This document shows positions 36,849-47,525 of a stretch of DNA of 64,000 nucleotides, in pieces. The DNA comes from Bacteroidota bacterium (GTDB lineage: Bacteria; Bacteroidota; Ignavibacteria; Ignavibacteriales; Melioribacteraceae), in contig JAKAKD010000030.1 of NCBI GenBank assembly GCA_021824635.1, positions 124,001 through 188,000 on the forward strand, in the 5' to 3' direction. The stretch's first letter is position 1. The number at the start of each line of letters is the position of its first letter. Under the pieces are notes generated by a model that made no database searches, was not told the DNA's origin, and saw only the letters and a list, made by a program, of their open reading frames with translations. The position numbers were made by a program, and so were the translations under genes.

Positions 36849-36998
36849 GTAGTCTATTTGTAATACTCGTATTCGTAAGCATAGTGAAGAACTACGTTTT
36901 CATTTATCTGAAAACGAAAATATTTTTTTTAAAGAAGGCATTACTTAACTACATAATTTTCTGTTAACGAATATTTTTTCAATCACAACAAATAGTTT

Positions 36999-37919
36999 TT
37001 ATTTATCGGTCTTAAATAAATGTCTTTCTCGAAAGAGCTGACCAATTTCTGCGCCGACAATGAATAAACAAGCAGAATAGAAAACCCATAATAGTATTGC
37101 AAGAATTATTACAAATGCGCCATAAAGCGGGTTGCTGCCCAAAGTTGTATTGATATAATATCTGAAGATATTACGCGCAATTTCCCAAAGTAGTGTAGCC
37201 CAGAACGCACTTACATAAGCAACTTTTTTACCAAGCTGTTCATATGGAATTAAATAATAAAGCAGAAAGAACATTCCAAACATTAGCCCTAGCGATAATG
37301 CATATAAACCTACGGTCCAAAGAGGACTGGCAGTTAAATGCTGTATTGAAGGATAATATTTTGTTAACTCATAAAATAATTTTACCGCCGGGTACATAAA
37401 AGTTGTAAGTGAAATCAAGAAGACAAGTAAGATTACCATCAGAATATCGCGGAACAATCCGTAAAGATATCCTTTCAAAATTTTTACATGATAGATCTGA
37501 TTAAGAATTGTTCTTATGCTGCTGAAGATCCATGTTGATGTAAAAAGCAAACCAATAACACCTATGAATCCCGCAAGCGTTTTATATTGTATTACTTCCG
37601 GCAATCTCGAGATAATCAATCGTTTTACATAATTCGCATAAGAAGGATAAGGAATAGTTTGATCTATAAGATTATTTAATTGAGTCTCTATAACCGATTG
37701 ATCGAATATATTTCCCAAAAGCGAAAACATAAAAAGAATAAAAGGAATCAGTCCGAGGAAAAGTGAAAATGAGATTCCCGCACCTGCAAAGAAAAGATTA
37801 TTCTCGTCCATACGTTTAAAAAGACCGAGAAAATAATAACGTAAGAATTCAATTATTTTTCTGTAAGTGGTTAATGAAATTACAGAACTAATCTTTTTTA
37901 GAATTTTAATGCGCAACAT
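36999..37919 (-). CDS. YihY/BrkB family membrane protein
   Basis: 306 residues with six predicted membrane segments and the family hallmark motifs [17 protein letters not shown] (about 44-60), [18 protein letters not shown] (about 129-146) and [20 protein letters not shown] near the end. Formerly annotated as RNase BN, the family is a membrane protein of uncertain function, perhaps a transporter or virulence-associated factor. The start overlaps the purL stop by 14 bases, suggesting coupled translation, which does not by itself imply a purine link. Confidence 0.88.
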   Translation of the reverse strand: MLRIKILKKISSVISLTTYRKIIEFLRYYFLGLFKRMDENNLFFAGAGISFSLFLGLIPFILFMFSLLGNIFDQSVIETQLNNLIDQTIPYPSYANYVKRLIISRLPEVIQYKTLAGFIGVIGLLFTSTWIFSSIRTILNQIYHVKILKGYLYGLFRDILMVILLVFLISLTTFMYPAVKLFYELTKYYPSIQHLTASPLWTVGLYALSLGLMFGMFFLLYYLIPYEQLGKKVAYVSAFWATLLWEIARNIFRYYINTTLGSNPLYGAFVIILAILLWVFYSACLFIVGAEIGQLFRERHLFKTDK

Positions 37920-40134
37920 TCATTCTCTTTGGAATTGCAGTGTAATACAAATCAAATAGAAGTTGAAATGGATAGTCATACTGGTCGTTTACGTTTAAAC
38001 TCTTGCCGCCCGTTTCACCAATAAGAACAAATGGAGTAAAACTTTTTGACGCGGCTTCTTCGAACTTTTCTTGATTATCCGGATTTACAGAAATGATAAC
38101 ACGGGATTGAGATTCGGAGAAGAATGAAAAATCTTCCCGCGTTTTAACCGGTAAATGAACGTGTGCGCCTATCGGTTTTTCTTGATTGATAATGCAGCAC
38201 TCGGCAAGTGCACACATTACGCCGCCGTCTGAAATATCATGCGCAGAATTCACCAAACCATTTTCAATGAGATATAAAAGAAGTTTATGTAAATCTTTTT
38301 CGGTTTGAAGATCAATCTTAGGAATTTCTCCGGTAACTAAATTATGAATCACTTTCATATACTCGCTTCCGCCAACTTCTTCGTAATCTTCGCCAAGCAG
38401 ATAGATTAAATCGCCGTCATTTTTAAATTGTGCGGTTGTTATATTTTCAAGTTTTTCAATCAATCCGACCATTCCTATAACGGGAGTTGGATAAACGGAA
38501 GTGTCGGGGCTTTCATTATAGAAACTTACGTTTCCGCCGGTAACAGGTGTTTTAAAAAATTTACATGCTTCTCCCATTCCTTCAATTGCTTTCTTAAATG
38601 TCCAATACATTTCTGGTTTGTACGGATTACCAAAATTTAGACAGTTTGTAATAGCAAGAGGAACAGCACCGCTGCAGACTACATTACGTGCAGATTCTGC
38701 AACGGCAATCTTTGTTCCTTCTTTAGGATTTAGATACACAAATCTTCCGTTGCAATCAGTCTTTGCTGCAAGCGCTTTGTTTGTATCTTTAATAAGAATT
38801 ACTGCTGAATCTGAACCAGGACCAACAACAGTATTTGTGCGCACCATTGAATCGTACTGTTGGTACACCCATTGCTTTGATGCTATGTTCGGTGATGAAA
38901 ATATTTTTTCGAATGCTTCGGAAACATTATCAGGCTCAGGCAAACTTTTCAAATTAAATTTACGTGTCTCTTCAAGGTATTTTGGCTCTTCAGTATCACG
39001 TATATAAACAGGCGCATTGCCTCCAAGGACCAATTCAACGGGCGAGATTTCAACTTTCTTTTCACCATCGTAATTAATAACCACTTTTTCTTTATCTGTT
39101 ACTTCACCAATTGTTTCACAATGTAAATCCCACTTCAAGAATATTTCTTTAATTTTTTCTTCGCATCCTTTTTTTGCTACGACTAACATTCTTTCCTGGC
39201 TTTCGGAAAGCATTATTTCATAAGCGCTCATACCTTCTTCGCGAAGCGGAACTTTGTTTAAGTCAATGATCATTCCCGATTCGCCTTTGGCACTCATTTC
39301 CGAAGTTGAACAAGAAATACCGGCGGCACCCATATCCTGAATTCCAATCACCAAATCTTGTTTAATAATTTCTAAAGTTGCTTCAAGCAAAAGTTTTTCT
39401 GTGAATGGGTCTCCAACCTGAACCGAAGGTCGTTTTGCTTCAGACTTTTCAGAAATTTCTTCAGATGCAAAAGTTGCACCGTGTATTCCATCTCTGCCTG
39501 TTGATGAACCCACGATCATTACAGGATTGCCCTTTCCTTTTGCTGTGGCTGAAACAACATATTTTGTATCTACAATTCCAATTGCCATCGCATTTACAAG
39601 CGGATTTCCTTTGTATGATTCATCAAAATAAATTTCACCTCCTACAGTTGGCACACCGAAACAATTTCCATAATCGCCAATGCCTTTTACCACTCCTTCG
39701 AATAAATACCTTGTGCGGGGATCTGAGAGAGGACCAAACCTAAGTGAATTTAAACATGCAATCGGGCGTGCGCCCATTGTAAAGATATCCCTTAAAATTC
39801 CGCCGACTCCCGTTGCTGCCCCCTGATAAGGTTCAACAGCAGATGGGTGGTTATGGCTTTCAATTTTGAATGCTACCGCAAGTCCGTCGCCTATATCTAC
39901 AAGTCCTGCATTTTCTTCTCCGGCGCTAACTAATAATCTGCCGCCGCTTCTTGGCAAAGTCTTGAGAAGGGCAATTGAATTTTTATAACTGCAATGCTCG
40001 CTCCACATCACCGAAAAAATCCCAAGTTCAGTGAATGTCGGAGTTCTTCCGAGTCGTTCACAAATCCAACCGTATTCTTCTTCAGTTAATCCGTGTTCTC
40101 GTGCTAAACTTAAATTTACTACCGGCTCTTTCAT
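37906..40134 (-). CDS. purL: Phosphoribosylformylglycinamidine synthase, large subunit (short type)
   Basis: 742 residues, the small PurL form that works with separate PurQ and PurS. Motifs: [11 protein letters not shown] (about 44-54), [27 protein letters not shown] (about 92-118), and [10 protein letters not shown]. The second half repeats the fold with [24 protein letters not shown] and [14 protein letters not shown]. It uses ATP and glutamine-derived ammonia to make FGAM in purine synthesis. purQ and purS are not in the window. ATG start at 40134. Confidence 0.97.
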   Translation of the reverse strand: MKEPVVNLSLAREHGLTEEEYGWICERLGRTPTFTELGIFSVMWSEHCSYKNSIALLKTLPRSGGRLLVSAGEENAGLVDIGDGLAVAFKIESHNHPSAVEPYQGAATGVGGILRDIFTMGARPIACLNSLRFGPLSDPRTRYLFEGVVKGIGDYGNCFGVPTVGGEIYFDESYKGNPLVNAMAIGIVDTKYVVSATAKGKGNPVMIVGSSTGRDGIHGATFASEEISEKSEAKRPSVQVGDPFTEKLLLEATLEIIKQDLVIGIQDMGAAGISCSTSEMSAKGESGMIIDLNKVPLREEGMSAYEIMLSESQERMLVVAKKGCEEKIKEIFLKWDLHCETIGEVTDKEKVVINYDGEKKVEISPVELVLGGNAPVYIRDTEEPKYLEETRKFNLKSLPEPDNVSEAFEKIFSSPNIASKQWVYQQYDSMVRTNTVVGPGSDSAVILIKDTNKALAAKTDCNGRFVYLNPKEGTKIAVAESARNVVCSGAVPLAITNCLNFGNPYKPEMYWTFKKAIEGMGEACKFFKTPVTGGNVSFYNESPDTSVYPTPVIGMVGLIEKLENITTAQFKNDGDLIYLLGEDYEEVGGSEYMKVIHNLVTGEIPKIDLQTEKDLHKLLLYLIENGLVNSAHDISDGGVMCALAECCIINQEKPIGAHVHLPVKTREDFSFFSESQSRVIISVNPDNQEKFEEAASKSFTPFVLIGETGGKSLNVNDQYDYPFQLLFDLYYTAIPKRMNVAH

Positions 40135-40342
40135 TCTCTTATTAAAATATTGTCAATTTGTGCAGGCAATATAATAATTTTTCTATTGTCGTTTGACTAT
40201 GAATAATTGAAAGGCATCATTACTTAATTTCGCAATGAATCAATCTTTTATTCATAAGGAACTCGAAATTCTGCTTTAAAGAACAATAATGTTATAATTG
40301 ACTCAGTAGCCAAACATTTCTATTTTAAAGCCGTCTTAAAGA

Positions 40343-42802
40343 TTGGCGAAAACTAAAAAACAGGCGCTTGCAATGAAAAATTCTATTCAGAATCATAAGT
40401 ATTGGCTTGCTGCCGCAACAATTATTTTTGTTTTGATTATTGTTCTCTATCCCTTCAGTGTTTTTAATACCATGAAAATGGATGTAACCCGTTCCGAAGC
40501 AATAGCGATAGCACAGAAATATTTGCAGAAAGAGCATTTTGATCTGAAAGGTTTTAGCAGTGAAGCGTTTTTAGACAACTCTCCAATCGAAAACAGATAC
40601 TTATTAAAAAAATTAGGCAACAAAGAATTCAAAGAATATATTAAAAATCAAAAGAGAGCCACATTAAGCTGGGTTGTAATGTTTCATCAGGATTTGCCAA
40701 AGCAAATTGCGCAGACAACTTATTATGTTGATGTTTCAAGCGAAGGTGAAATTTTTGGATTCAACCGGGAGATTCCCGATACAGCCAGCAGCAAATCAAT
40801 TTCTAAAAATGAAGCCGCTGAATTAATTGATAATTATATTAAACAAAATCTTGGTGTTGAATTTCAAGGATTCAATTTAGTCGAATCGAAAGAAGATACT
40901 TACCGCAACAGAAGCGATTATTCTTTTAGATGGGAAAAGCCGGAATCAAGATTAAACGCTAAGCTTGTAATTTTAGCCAATGTTCAGGGAAACAAAGTTG
41001 GCAAGTTCTCATATTATTTTGAAGTTCCTCAGGTTGAACGCGGTTACTTTACTTCCGCAGAAGCAATTTATGGAACTGTTTCCGCAATCTTCGTAATTGT
41101 ACTTATCTTAATTGCTTTTTATCTGTTTCTAAAGAAATATCACCAGGGTGAAATTTGGGTAAGTGTCGGCAGAAATATTTTCATTTTGTTTTTTACAATT
41201 TCATTAATAGATATAATAAACACATGGCCTGGAATAGGGCAAGGTTCCCAGCTTGGGAATCTCTCTTTTACATATATGAAAATTATTATTCTGCTCATCA
41301 ACGGTTTAGTAATTTATTTTTTCCTTTCGTTATTGGTATTTGCCAGTTGGACTGTAGGCGAATCATATGCGAGAAGTTTGTGGCCGGAGAAATTAAAAGG
41401 CGCAGACGCATTTATTAAAGGGCACTTTTTCTCTCTCGATTCCGGCGCTTCTTTAATGAAAGGTTTTGTTATCGGCTCTGCTATTTCTCTAAGTGTCTTG
41501 GTTGGAGGCGTTCTGTTAAACACTCCTAACAGCCCGGCATTTATTAGTCCCACCGGTTTTCAGGAAATCTTTCATGGCTGGTTGCCTGCAGTAAATACTT
41601 TGTTTGGCGGAGTTTCCACTTCAATAATTTCTTCTGTTGTTATCACGTTTTTCACAGTTAACATTTCCTACCATCGGTGGAAAAAGAAATGGGTTTCAAT
41701 TTTATTAACCGGGTTGGTTACTCTTTTAGGATTTTCGATTTCTTCAACACCGCCGTCACTTAATAATTTTGAATTAAACTTGGTTTCATATTTTATCTTC
41801 GGTTGTTTTCTCGCTTATCTCTATTTCCAATTTGATTTGATGGTAATCGGAAGCGCAATGTTCTTTTATGCAATTATTCCAAAAGGATTTACTCTTCTTG
41901 CTACAAATAATCCTTTCTATTCATGGAATTTTGCTTTTATTATACCAGCCGTCTTGTCGGCACCAATAATTTATTTAATTAGCAGAGTCTGTAAAGAGGA
42001 ATTTGTGATGGAGAATTACGGATTGCCTTCACATATTCAAAGAATTTCCGAACGGGAGCGATTAAAAAAAGAATTGGAGATCGCCGCTAAAGTTCAGCTT
42101 AGCTTACTTCCAAAAGAAGAGCCAAAAATTCCCGGTTACGAAATTTCTGCAATTAGCATTCCCGCAATAGAAGCCGGCGGAGATTATTTTGATTTTGTAA
42201 AATTGAGCGGCGATAAATTGGGAATTGCAATCGGTGATGTCTCAGGCAAAGGTGTAGGCGCCGCAATATATATGACATTGACAAAAGGAATTTTACAGGC
42301 GCATGCCGAAGAAGATGTTTCGCCCAAAAATGTTTTGGGTAAAGTAAACCGCCTTCTCTATAAGACTATAGAGAAGAATACTTTTGTAAGTATGTTCTAT
42401 GCCATTCTTGATACACACAAGCATTCAATTCTTTACTCACGCGCAGGGCATAATCCCGGAATTCTGTGCAGTCAAGAAAGCTGCGGCACAAAACTTCTTC
42501 TAAGTAAAGGAATGGCACTTGGTTTGGAAGAAGGTCACATATTTATTTCAACTCTTAATGAGGAAGAAATTTCGATTAGGCAAGGTGATGTCTTTGTTCT
42601 TTACACAGATGGTTTTACAGAGGCAATGAATGAACGGCATGAAGAGTATAGCGAAGAAAGATTGGTTAAACTGATTGAAAACAATAGAAATTTGGGTGCG
42701 CATGAATTACTTAACTTGATTCTGAAAGAAGTTAAGAAATTTGTTGATAATTTCCCCCAGCATGATGATATGACTATTCTTGTAATGAAGCGGTTGATCT
42801 AA
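40343..42802 (+). CDS. Membrane-bound SpoIIE-type serine phosphatase
   Basis: 819 residues if begun at TTG 40343; an ATG at 40373 (residue 11) is an equally good start and neither has a strong ribosome site. Topology: one membrane helix (about 22-42), a 180-residue extracytoplasmic region, then a block of eight or more helices (about 230-545). The C-terminal PP2C-like SpoIIE domain (about 575-819) has the metal-binding GGDYFDF, AIGDVSGKG, LYTDGFTEAMN and HDDMTILV motifs. Such phosphatases usually act on anti-anti-sigma (STAS) proteins in partner-switching pathways. No STAS or HPK partner lies nearby. A terminator hairpin overlaps the end of the gene. Confidence 0.85.
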   Translation: MAKTKKQALAMKNSIQNHKYWLAAATIIFVLIIVLYPFSVFNTMKMDVTRSEAIAIAQKYLQKEHFDLKGFSSEAFLDNSPIENRYLLKKLGNKEFKEYIKNQKRATLSWVVMFHQDLPKQIAQTTYYVDVSSEGEIFGFNREIPDTASSKSISKNEAAELIDNYIKQNLGVEFQGFNLVESKEDTYRNRSDYSFRWEKPESRLNAKLVILANVQGNKVGKFSYYFEVPQVERGYFTSAEAIYGTVSAIFVIVLILIAFYLFLKKYHQGEIWVSVGRNIFILFFTISLIDIINTWPGIGQGSQLGNLSFTYMKIIILLINGLVIYFFLSLLVFASWTVGESYARSLWPEKLKGADAFIKGHFFSLDSGASLMKGFVIGSAISLSVLVGGVLLNTPNSPAFISPTGFQEIFHGWLPAVNTLFGGVSTSIISSVVITFFTVNISYHRWKKKWVSILLTGLVTLLGFSISSTPPSLNNFELNLVSYFIFGCFLAYLYFQFDLMVIGSAMFFYAIIPKGFTLLATNNPFYSWNFAFIIPAVLSAPIIYLISRVCKEEFVMENYGLPSHIQRISERERLKKELEIAAKVQLSLLPKEEPKIPGYEISAISIPAIEAGGDYFDFVKLSGDKLGIAIGDVSGKGVGAAIYMTLTKGILQAHAEEDVSPKNVLGKVNRLLYKTIEKNTFVSMFYAILDTHKHSILYSRAGHNPGILCSQESCGTKLLLSKGMALGLEEGHIFISTLNEEEISIRQGDVFVLYTDGFTEAMNERHEEYSEERLVKLIENNRNLGAHELLNLILKEVKKFVDNFPQHDDMTILVMKRLI

Positions 42803-42830
42803 TTATTCCATTCCTCAACCGCTTTATTTT
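42788..42830 (+). terminator. Terminator of the SpoIIE-type phosphatase gene
   Basis: 10-bp perfect stem (arms 42788-42797 and 42815-42824) with a 17-base loop followed by TATTTT. The upstream arm lies inside the last codons of the gene. Confidence 0.6.
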
Positions 42831-43001
42831 CTATCTCCTTCCTATAAATAAAATTGTTTTTGAATCATAGACTGTAATTCTCACACTGAAAAGTCCAATA
42901 TCTTTAGAATATTGAAAATATTTTTAAAGAAAATTTTCTCATTCCGTAACTTTTGTTTTTAGAAGTTCGTCTAAACTTCAGACCAATTACAGGATAACTA
43001 C

Positions 43002-45176
43002 ATGAAAAAATATTTTACTCTCTTACTATTTATTCCAATTATTCTTCTTGCTCAAGAGAAAGAAAAAATATTGGTGCTAAAAAAAATTAACACTCCTATT
43101 AAAGTTGACGGAATTATTGATGAAGCTTGGAGTAAAGCCGATTCGGCAACAAATTTTTTCCAATTTTCACCTTTTTACGGCAAGCCGCCTACCAAAAAAA
43201 GTTATGCTAAGGTTCTTACAACGGAGACTTCCCTTTTTTGCCTAATTGTATGTTACGATGACAAACAAAACATACAGCAGAACACCGGTAAACAAGATGA
43301 TATGGGAGGCGACGTTTGTTCTATTATGCTTGATACATTCGGCGATAAACAATCTGCATATAAATTTGCCGTGAACGCTGCAGGCACACGAGCCGATTGC
43401 CGCCTGCTTGATGATGCGCGCAACCGCGATTACAGCTGGGACGGAATTTGGTTTTCCGATTCGAAAATTTACGACTGGGGTTATGTAATTGAAATTGAGA
43501 TTCCTTATAAGTCAATTCAGTATGATGCGAAACTTACTTCTTGGGGATTGGATTTTGACCGTTGGCGTCCTCTGAACAGCGAAGATCTTTACTGGTGTGA
43601 GTACACACAAAACGAAGGGCAGCGTATTTCAAAATTCGGTAAACTACAATTCGAAGAGTTCAAACCATCAATCAAAGGATTGAATCTTGAGTTTTATCCG
43701 ACAGTCTTTGGCAAAGTTGATTACATCGGCAACAATAAATATAAAGTTGATCCGAAAGCCGGCATAGATATTTTTTACAACCCGTCACCTCAGCTAACTG
43801 TTCAAGCAACAGCATATCCGGACTTCGCACAGATAGAAGCTGATCCATACGAATTTAATATCTCCCGTTATGAAGTTTTCTTTTCCGAACACAGACCGTT
43901 CTTTGTACAAGGAAGAGAAATTTTTATGCCCGCAGGAGCCGATAGAAATTCTGGCTTCTATAATCCATTGGAATTATTCTATTCAAGAAGAATCGGTAAA
44001 AAACTTCCCGATGGATCTGAAGTGCCGATCACGTTTGGTGCAAAAGCGTTTGGTAGACTCAATGATTGGGAATACGGCGGATTTGTAGCTCGTACCGAAG
44101 AAAAAGATTTTACTAATTACGACGGTTCGAAAACAACAGAACCAACTTCAATTTTCTTTTCGGGCAGAATGAAAAAAAAGATATTGGATAACTCTTCTCT
44201 CGGAATTTTATTTGTAGGTAAACAAACAACAGATAATTCTTATGGGGTAATTGACATTGACGGAGCGTTTAGAGGACCTGACTGGCAAGTAGCTTACCAG
44301 GCAGCACGCTCAGTAAAAAATTCAGATGGAGATTTCGCAGTATCGGCTGGTTTTAGAAAAATAGGTACTACCTGGGTAAATTTATTCCGTGGAAGATATA
44401 TAGGATCCAATTTCGATATTGATCAGATTGGATTTGTCCCTTGGCGAGGTACTGCTGAACTTGTTACTTTGACCGGACCGGTTTGGTATCCAAAAGATGG
44501 TGCAATTTCTCAGATATTAATTTTTACAGGTCCTTATTTCAATTATGAAAAAGCTGATGCATATACTGATTGGGCATACGTTTTTGGTATGGATATGTCA
44601 TTTAGAAATAATATGGGTTATGAAGTTGAAATTGATCTTGGCAAATCCAAAGATTTAAATGTTGAATATGATTTTCAGTCGTACCGCCTGAGCGGCTGGA
44701 TCAATCAAGCAAAATGGAATGCAAATATTTACGGCGGTTATCAAAAAACTTACAATTTCAGCAGAAATTATCTTGCGGGATTTGGAAATCTCGGCGCTTC
44801 ATTTAACTGGAAAATATTTGATATTCTTGAGATCGGTTCTTCATATTATATGGGAATTGAAGGAAATCCAAGAGGGAACATCGAAGAGATTTCTTACAAC
44901 GCGCGCCCCTATTTTTCTTTAACTCCAATTAACGATTTGAACATTAGAACATACGTTGATAACACATGGCGAAAATCCGGAGACGGCATTGATAGAGTTT
45001 TTGTGGGACTTTTATTTGCCTATCAATTTTCTCCAAAGAGCTGGCTCTATTTTGCCCTTAATGAAGTTGATGAGCGGGATTATAAATACGATTCAAGCAA
45101 TAGATTGCTGGGAAGTAATATGATGTTAACCGATCGGGTTTCAGTTTTCAAATTGAAATATCTTTATTATTTCTAG
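43002..45176 (+). CDS. DUF5916 outer-membrane protein with CBM9-like N-terminus
   Basis: 724 residues. Signal peptide about 1-18 (ending LLAQE). Residues about 25-210 form a family-9 carbohydrate-binding-like sandwich (INTPIKVDGIIDEAWSKAD, YDWGYVIEIEIPYKSI, WGLDFDRWRP). The rest is the DUF5916 barrel: AYPDFAQIEADPYEFNISRYE, FFSEHRPFFVQGREIF, FYSRRIGK and many amphipathic strands, ending LKYLYYF. The architecture is widespread in Bacteroidota; the role is unknown, possibly uptake or binding of glycans or peptides. It ends before a strong bidirectional terminator. Confidence 0.85.
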   Translation: MKKYFTLLLFIPIILLAQEKEKILVLKKINTPIKVDGIIDEAWSKADSATNFFQFSPFYGKPPTKKSYAKVLTTETSLFCLIVCYDDKQNIQQNTGKQDDMGGDVCSIMLDTFGDKQSAYKFAVNAAGTRADCRLLDDARNRDYSWDGIWFSDSKIYDWGYVIEIEIPYKSIQYDAKLTSWGLDFDRWRPLNSEDLYWCEYTQNEGQRISKFGKLQFEEFKPSIKGLNLEFYPTVFGKVDYIGNNKYKVDPKAGIDIFYNPSPQLTVQATAYPDFAQIEADPYEFNISRYEVFFSEHRPFFVQGREIFMPAGADRNSGFYNPLELFYSRRIGKKLPDGSEVPITFGAKAFGRLNDWEYGGFVARTEEKDFTNYDGSKTTEPTSIFFSGRMKKKILDNSSLGILFVGKQTTDNSYGVIDIDGAFRGPDWQVAYQAARSVKNSDGDFAVSAGFRKIGTTWVNLFRGRYIGSNFDIDQIGFVPWRGTAELVTLTGPVWYPKDGAISQILIFTGPYFNYEKADAYTDWAYVFGMDMSFRNNMGYEVEIDLGKSKDLNVEYDFQSYRLSGWINQAKWNANIYGGYQKTYNFSRNYLAGFGNLGASFNWKIFDILEIGSSYYMGIEGNPRGNIEEISYNARPYFSLTPINDLNIRTYVDNTWRKSGDGIDRVFVGLLFAYQFSPKSWLYFALNEVDERDYKYDSSNRLLGSNMMLTDRVSVFKLKYLYYF

Positions 45177-45200
45177 AATTAATAAAAGTTGTTTAAAAAC

Positions 45201-45232
45201 AAAAAGCTCCGGTTGATTTGCCGGAGCTTTTT
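45201..45232. terminator. Bidirectional terminator
   Basis: 12-bp stem (arms 45201-45212 and 45221-45232), 8-base loop, with T and A tracts on either side. It serves both the DUF5916 gene (plus) and the LTxxQ lipoprotein gene (minus), which converge here. Confidence 0.9.
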
Positions 45233-45249
45233 TTGTTAACGAAAATTCT

Positions 45250-45954
45250 TTATGAGCAAGGATCCGGAATTTTTGAAATTCTGTTGTTCCATTTAACAAG
45301 TTGATCCGGTGTTAATATTTTTGCAATCTCAGCAAACAGATTTGCTTTCTCATCGCACATTTCCTTTTTTATCTCAACAGACTTAGGATTATTTTTGATC
45401 TCATCTCGCGTTGTTTGATTTAATGCTTTTATTTTAACCGAAGCCTGTGCTCTTGTAAGTGTACCTGCTTTTACCGAATCAGCAATCGCTTTACGGTCGG
45501 CATTTGCTTTTGCAATTATATCCGCATTAGCGTCTTTAAATTGCTGAACGAGAGGTTTGATTGTCGCATGGTATTGAGCCATCTGATCTTTGATTTGATT
45601 CCTTTGAGCATCGGTTAAATTCAATCCTCTGAAAAAAAGTCCAAGATGTTTTCCCATATCAAAATGCATCAGCCATGGATTTCTATTCATCATTGAATTT
45701 CCGGGAGAAAATGAATTCATAGAATTCATAAAACTGTAATTAGCCAATGTAGTATTGAATGTCATATTGCTATCTAAAGTCGCATCCTCAACTCCATTTT
45801 GAACATAGTTATAATCAATCACTGCAAATTGAGGAGAATCGAAGTTTAATTGATTAGGCGCATTAACATCGGCTTTATCACTGCATGCACTGAAGTAAAA
45901 AAGCGGAAAAGATAATATTACCGCAACGACGAGGAATGATTTGAATTTTTGCAT
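45250..45954 (-). CDS. LTxxQ-type (Spy/CpxP-like) lipoprotein
   Basis: 234 residues. Lipoprotein signal with Cys24 in FSACS. A disordered Asn/Met/Ser-rich stretch (about 30-100) precedes an all-helical domain (about 105-230) with two LTxxQ-type repeats, NLTDAQRNQIKDQ and ILTPDQLVKWNNR, as in Spy and CpxP, periplasmic chaperones or metal and stress sensors. A long Lys/Ala-rich helix (about 130-200) sits between them. An outer-membrane-anchored version is common in this phylum. Function inferred from family only. Confidence 0.78.
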   Translation of the reverse strand: MQKFKSFLVVAVILSFPLFYFSACSDKADVNAPNQLNFDSPQFAVIDYNYVQNGVEDATLDSNMTFNTTLANYSFMNSMNSFSPGNSMMNRNPWLMHFDMGKHLGLFFRGLNLTDAQRNQIKDQMAQYHATIKPLVQQFKDANADIIAKANADRKAIADSVKAGTLTRAQASVKIKALNQTTRDEIKNNPKSVEIKKEMCDEKANLFAEIAKILTPDQLVKWNNRISKIPDPCS

Positions 45955-46125
45955 GTTTTATTCCCTTTGTTGATTAATATTCAGAATACAGACAAGTATT
46001 TTCAAAGTCAGGTTTAATCCAATCAAGTATTTTTTGATACTTTCTTGAAAGTAAACTAATTTGTCATCGCTACTGTTAGTAAATTATCAATATTCTTTTT
46101 ATAAAGTAAATGAAAAAGGAAGATT

Positions 46126-46920
46126 ATGAATCAATCAATTAACGGTGTGTCTGTAAACACATTCGGTAATAGTAAAAATCAATCCATTATTTTCGTTCAT
46201 GGAGTTCCATACGATCATTCAATGTGGGAAGACCAAATTGAATTTTTGAAAGATGAATATTTCTGTGTTGCTTACGATGTACGCGGTCTAGGAGAAAGTG
46301 TTGTTGGCGACGGACAATATACAATGGAAGCGTACGTTGATGATCTGTTCTCCATTATTAAAAAATTGAAATTGAGCAAGCCAATATTATGCGGACTCTC
46401 GATGGGCGGTTACATTTCTTTGCGGGCGGTTGAAAGAGATCAATTTATATTTGGCGGATTAATTTTATGTGATACAAAATCCGAAGCCGATGATGACGCA
46501 GCCAGACTTAAGCGAGCCGCCGGCATAAATCAGATCAATTCCGGTGAATTTAAAAATTTCATTGATGCGTTTGTTACAAATTGTTTTGCACCGGAAACAC
46601 CGAAAGAAGACGAGGAGATGTTTCTCGCTACTTTGCTCAAAGCTAATAAGCACAATCCAATAGGCGTTAAAGGCGCAATGATTGCTATCATGAGCAGAAC
46701 CGATACTACAGCATCTTTGCCAAAAATTAAATTACCGACCTTAGTTTTATGCGGATCATTTGATGCTCTAACGCCACCAGTTGTAATGCGTCATCTTGCA
46801 GAAAGAATTCCAGGATCAGAGTTTGCGATAATACCGCGCGCGGGACATATGACGCCGTTGGAAAATCCGGATAGTGTAAATGATTTGATATTAGGTTTCT
46901 TGAAAAGGAAATTTCAATGA
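46126..46920 (+). CDS. Alpha/beta-fold hydrolase
   Basis: 264 residues. Oxyanion-hole motif HGVPYDHSMW near residue 26; nucleophile Ser in CGLSMGGY (about residue 92); acid Asp in CGSFDALTP (about 212); catalytic His in RAGHMTPLENP (about 241). This fits the 3-oxoadipate enol-lactonase/esterase-like branch, but substrate cannot be read from the sequence. AAGGAAG precedes ATG. The gene ends at the REP hairpin of the RAYT locus. Confidence 0.9.
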   Translation: MNQSINGVSVNTFGNSKNQSIIFVHGVPYDHSMWEDQIEFLKDEYFCVAYDVRGLGESVVGDGQYTMEAYVDDLFSIIKKLKLSKPILCGLSMGGYISLRAVERDQFIFGGLILCDTKSEADDDAARLKRAAGINQINSGEFKNFIDAFVTNCFAPETPKEDEEMFLATLLKANKHNPIGVKGAMIAIMSRTDTTASLPKIKLPTLVLCGSFDALTPPVVMRHLAERIPGSEFAIIPRAGHMTPLENPDSVNDLILGFLKRKFQ

Positions 46921-46928
46921 TGTATAAC

Positions 46929-46953
46929 GTAGGGACAACTCGTGAGTTGTCCC
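46929..46953 (+). repeat. REP-like palindrome upstream of the RAYT gene
   Basis: GTAG followed by a perfect 10-bp palindrome (arms 46932-46941 and 46944-46953). The GTAG tetranucleotide at the foot of a hairpin is the mark of REP sequences recognised by RAYT transposases. It lies between the hydrolase stop and the RAYT start. Confidence 0.75.
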
Positions 46954-46979
46954 ATATTTTTTTTGTTTTGACATATTAT

Positions 46980-47504
46980 ATGTTAGAAAGAAAAAGTAAT
47001 CGCTTACCAGGATTTGATTATTCAACAAGCCATTATTACTTCATAACCATTTGTGTCAACCGGCTGTTACCAAAGTTAGGAGAAGTTCTCAAGGGTAAAA
47101 TGGTATTGAATAATTACGGAAACATTGTTGAGGAAAAATTGCTTGACCTGCCCTTAAAATACTTTTATGTGGAATTAGATGAATTTATAATTATGCCAAA
47201 TCATGTTCATGCAATAATGATTATTGATAGAACAAATGTTTCGACCAATTCAGATAATAGGACAAGTCTCGACTTGTCCCTACAGCCAAAAATAAAATTT
47301 TCATCAGAATTGGTGGGTGTTTTTAAGACAACATCATCGAAAGCAATTCATGAATCCGGTTTGATGGATTTCAAATGGCAGCGATCGTTCTATGATCGTA
47401 TCGTTCGTAACGAAAAAGAATTATATAACATTAGAAAGTACATTCAGCAGAATCCTTTGAAATGGGATATTGAAAAATCTGATGTGGAAAATCTTGATCT
47501 ATAA
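46980..47504 (+). CDS. REP-associated tyrosine transposase (RAYT)
   Basis: 174 residues from ATG 46980; an in-frame start at 46917 would translate the REP hairpin and is unlikely. Typical Y1/IS200-like layout: RLPGFDYSTSHYYFITICVN at the N-terminus, the HUH motif MPNHVHAIM in the middle, and the tyrosine helix with YDRIVRNEKELYNIRKYI and NPLKWDI near the end. RAYTs nick and join single-stranded REP DNA and spread REP elements. The reading frame is intact. Residues about 95-104 are encoded by a REP-like palindrome in opposite orientation. Confidence 0.9.
   Translation: MLERKSNRLPGFDYSTSHYYFITICVNRLLPKLGEVLKGKMVLNNYGNIVEEKLLDLPLKYFYVELDEFIIMPNHVHAIMIIDRTNVSTNSDNRTSLDLSLQPKIKFSSELVGVFKTTSSKAIHESGLMDFKWQRSFYDRIVRNEKELYNIRKYIQQNPLKWDIEKSDVENLDL
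47257..47283 (-). repeat. REP-like palindrome inside the RAYT gene
   Basis: Read on the minus strand: GTAG, then a 9-bp palindrome (arms 47271-47279 and 47260-47268) closely related to the upstream REP, sharing GTAGGGACAA. It is in frame and encodes the RTSLDLSLQ stretch. Confidence 0.65.
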
Positions 47505-47525
47505 AAATCTTTTTGAACAAAAAAT

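Noticed and set aside
46917-46979. Earlier start for the RAYT gene
   Set aside because: It would overlap the hydrolase stop and translate through the REP palindrome; the conserved protein begins after ATG 46980.
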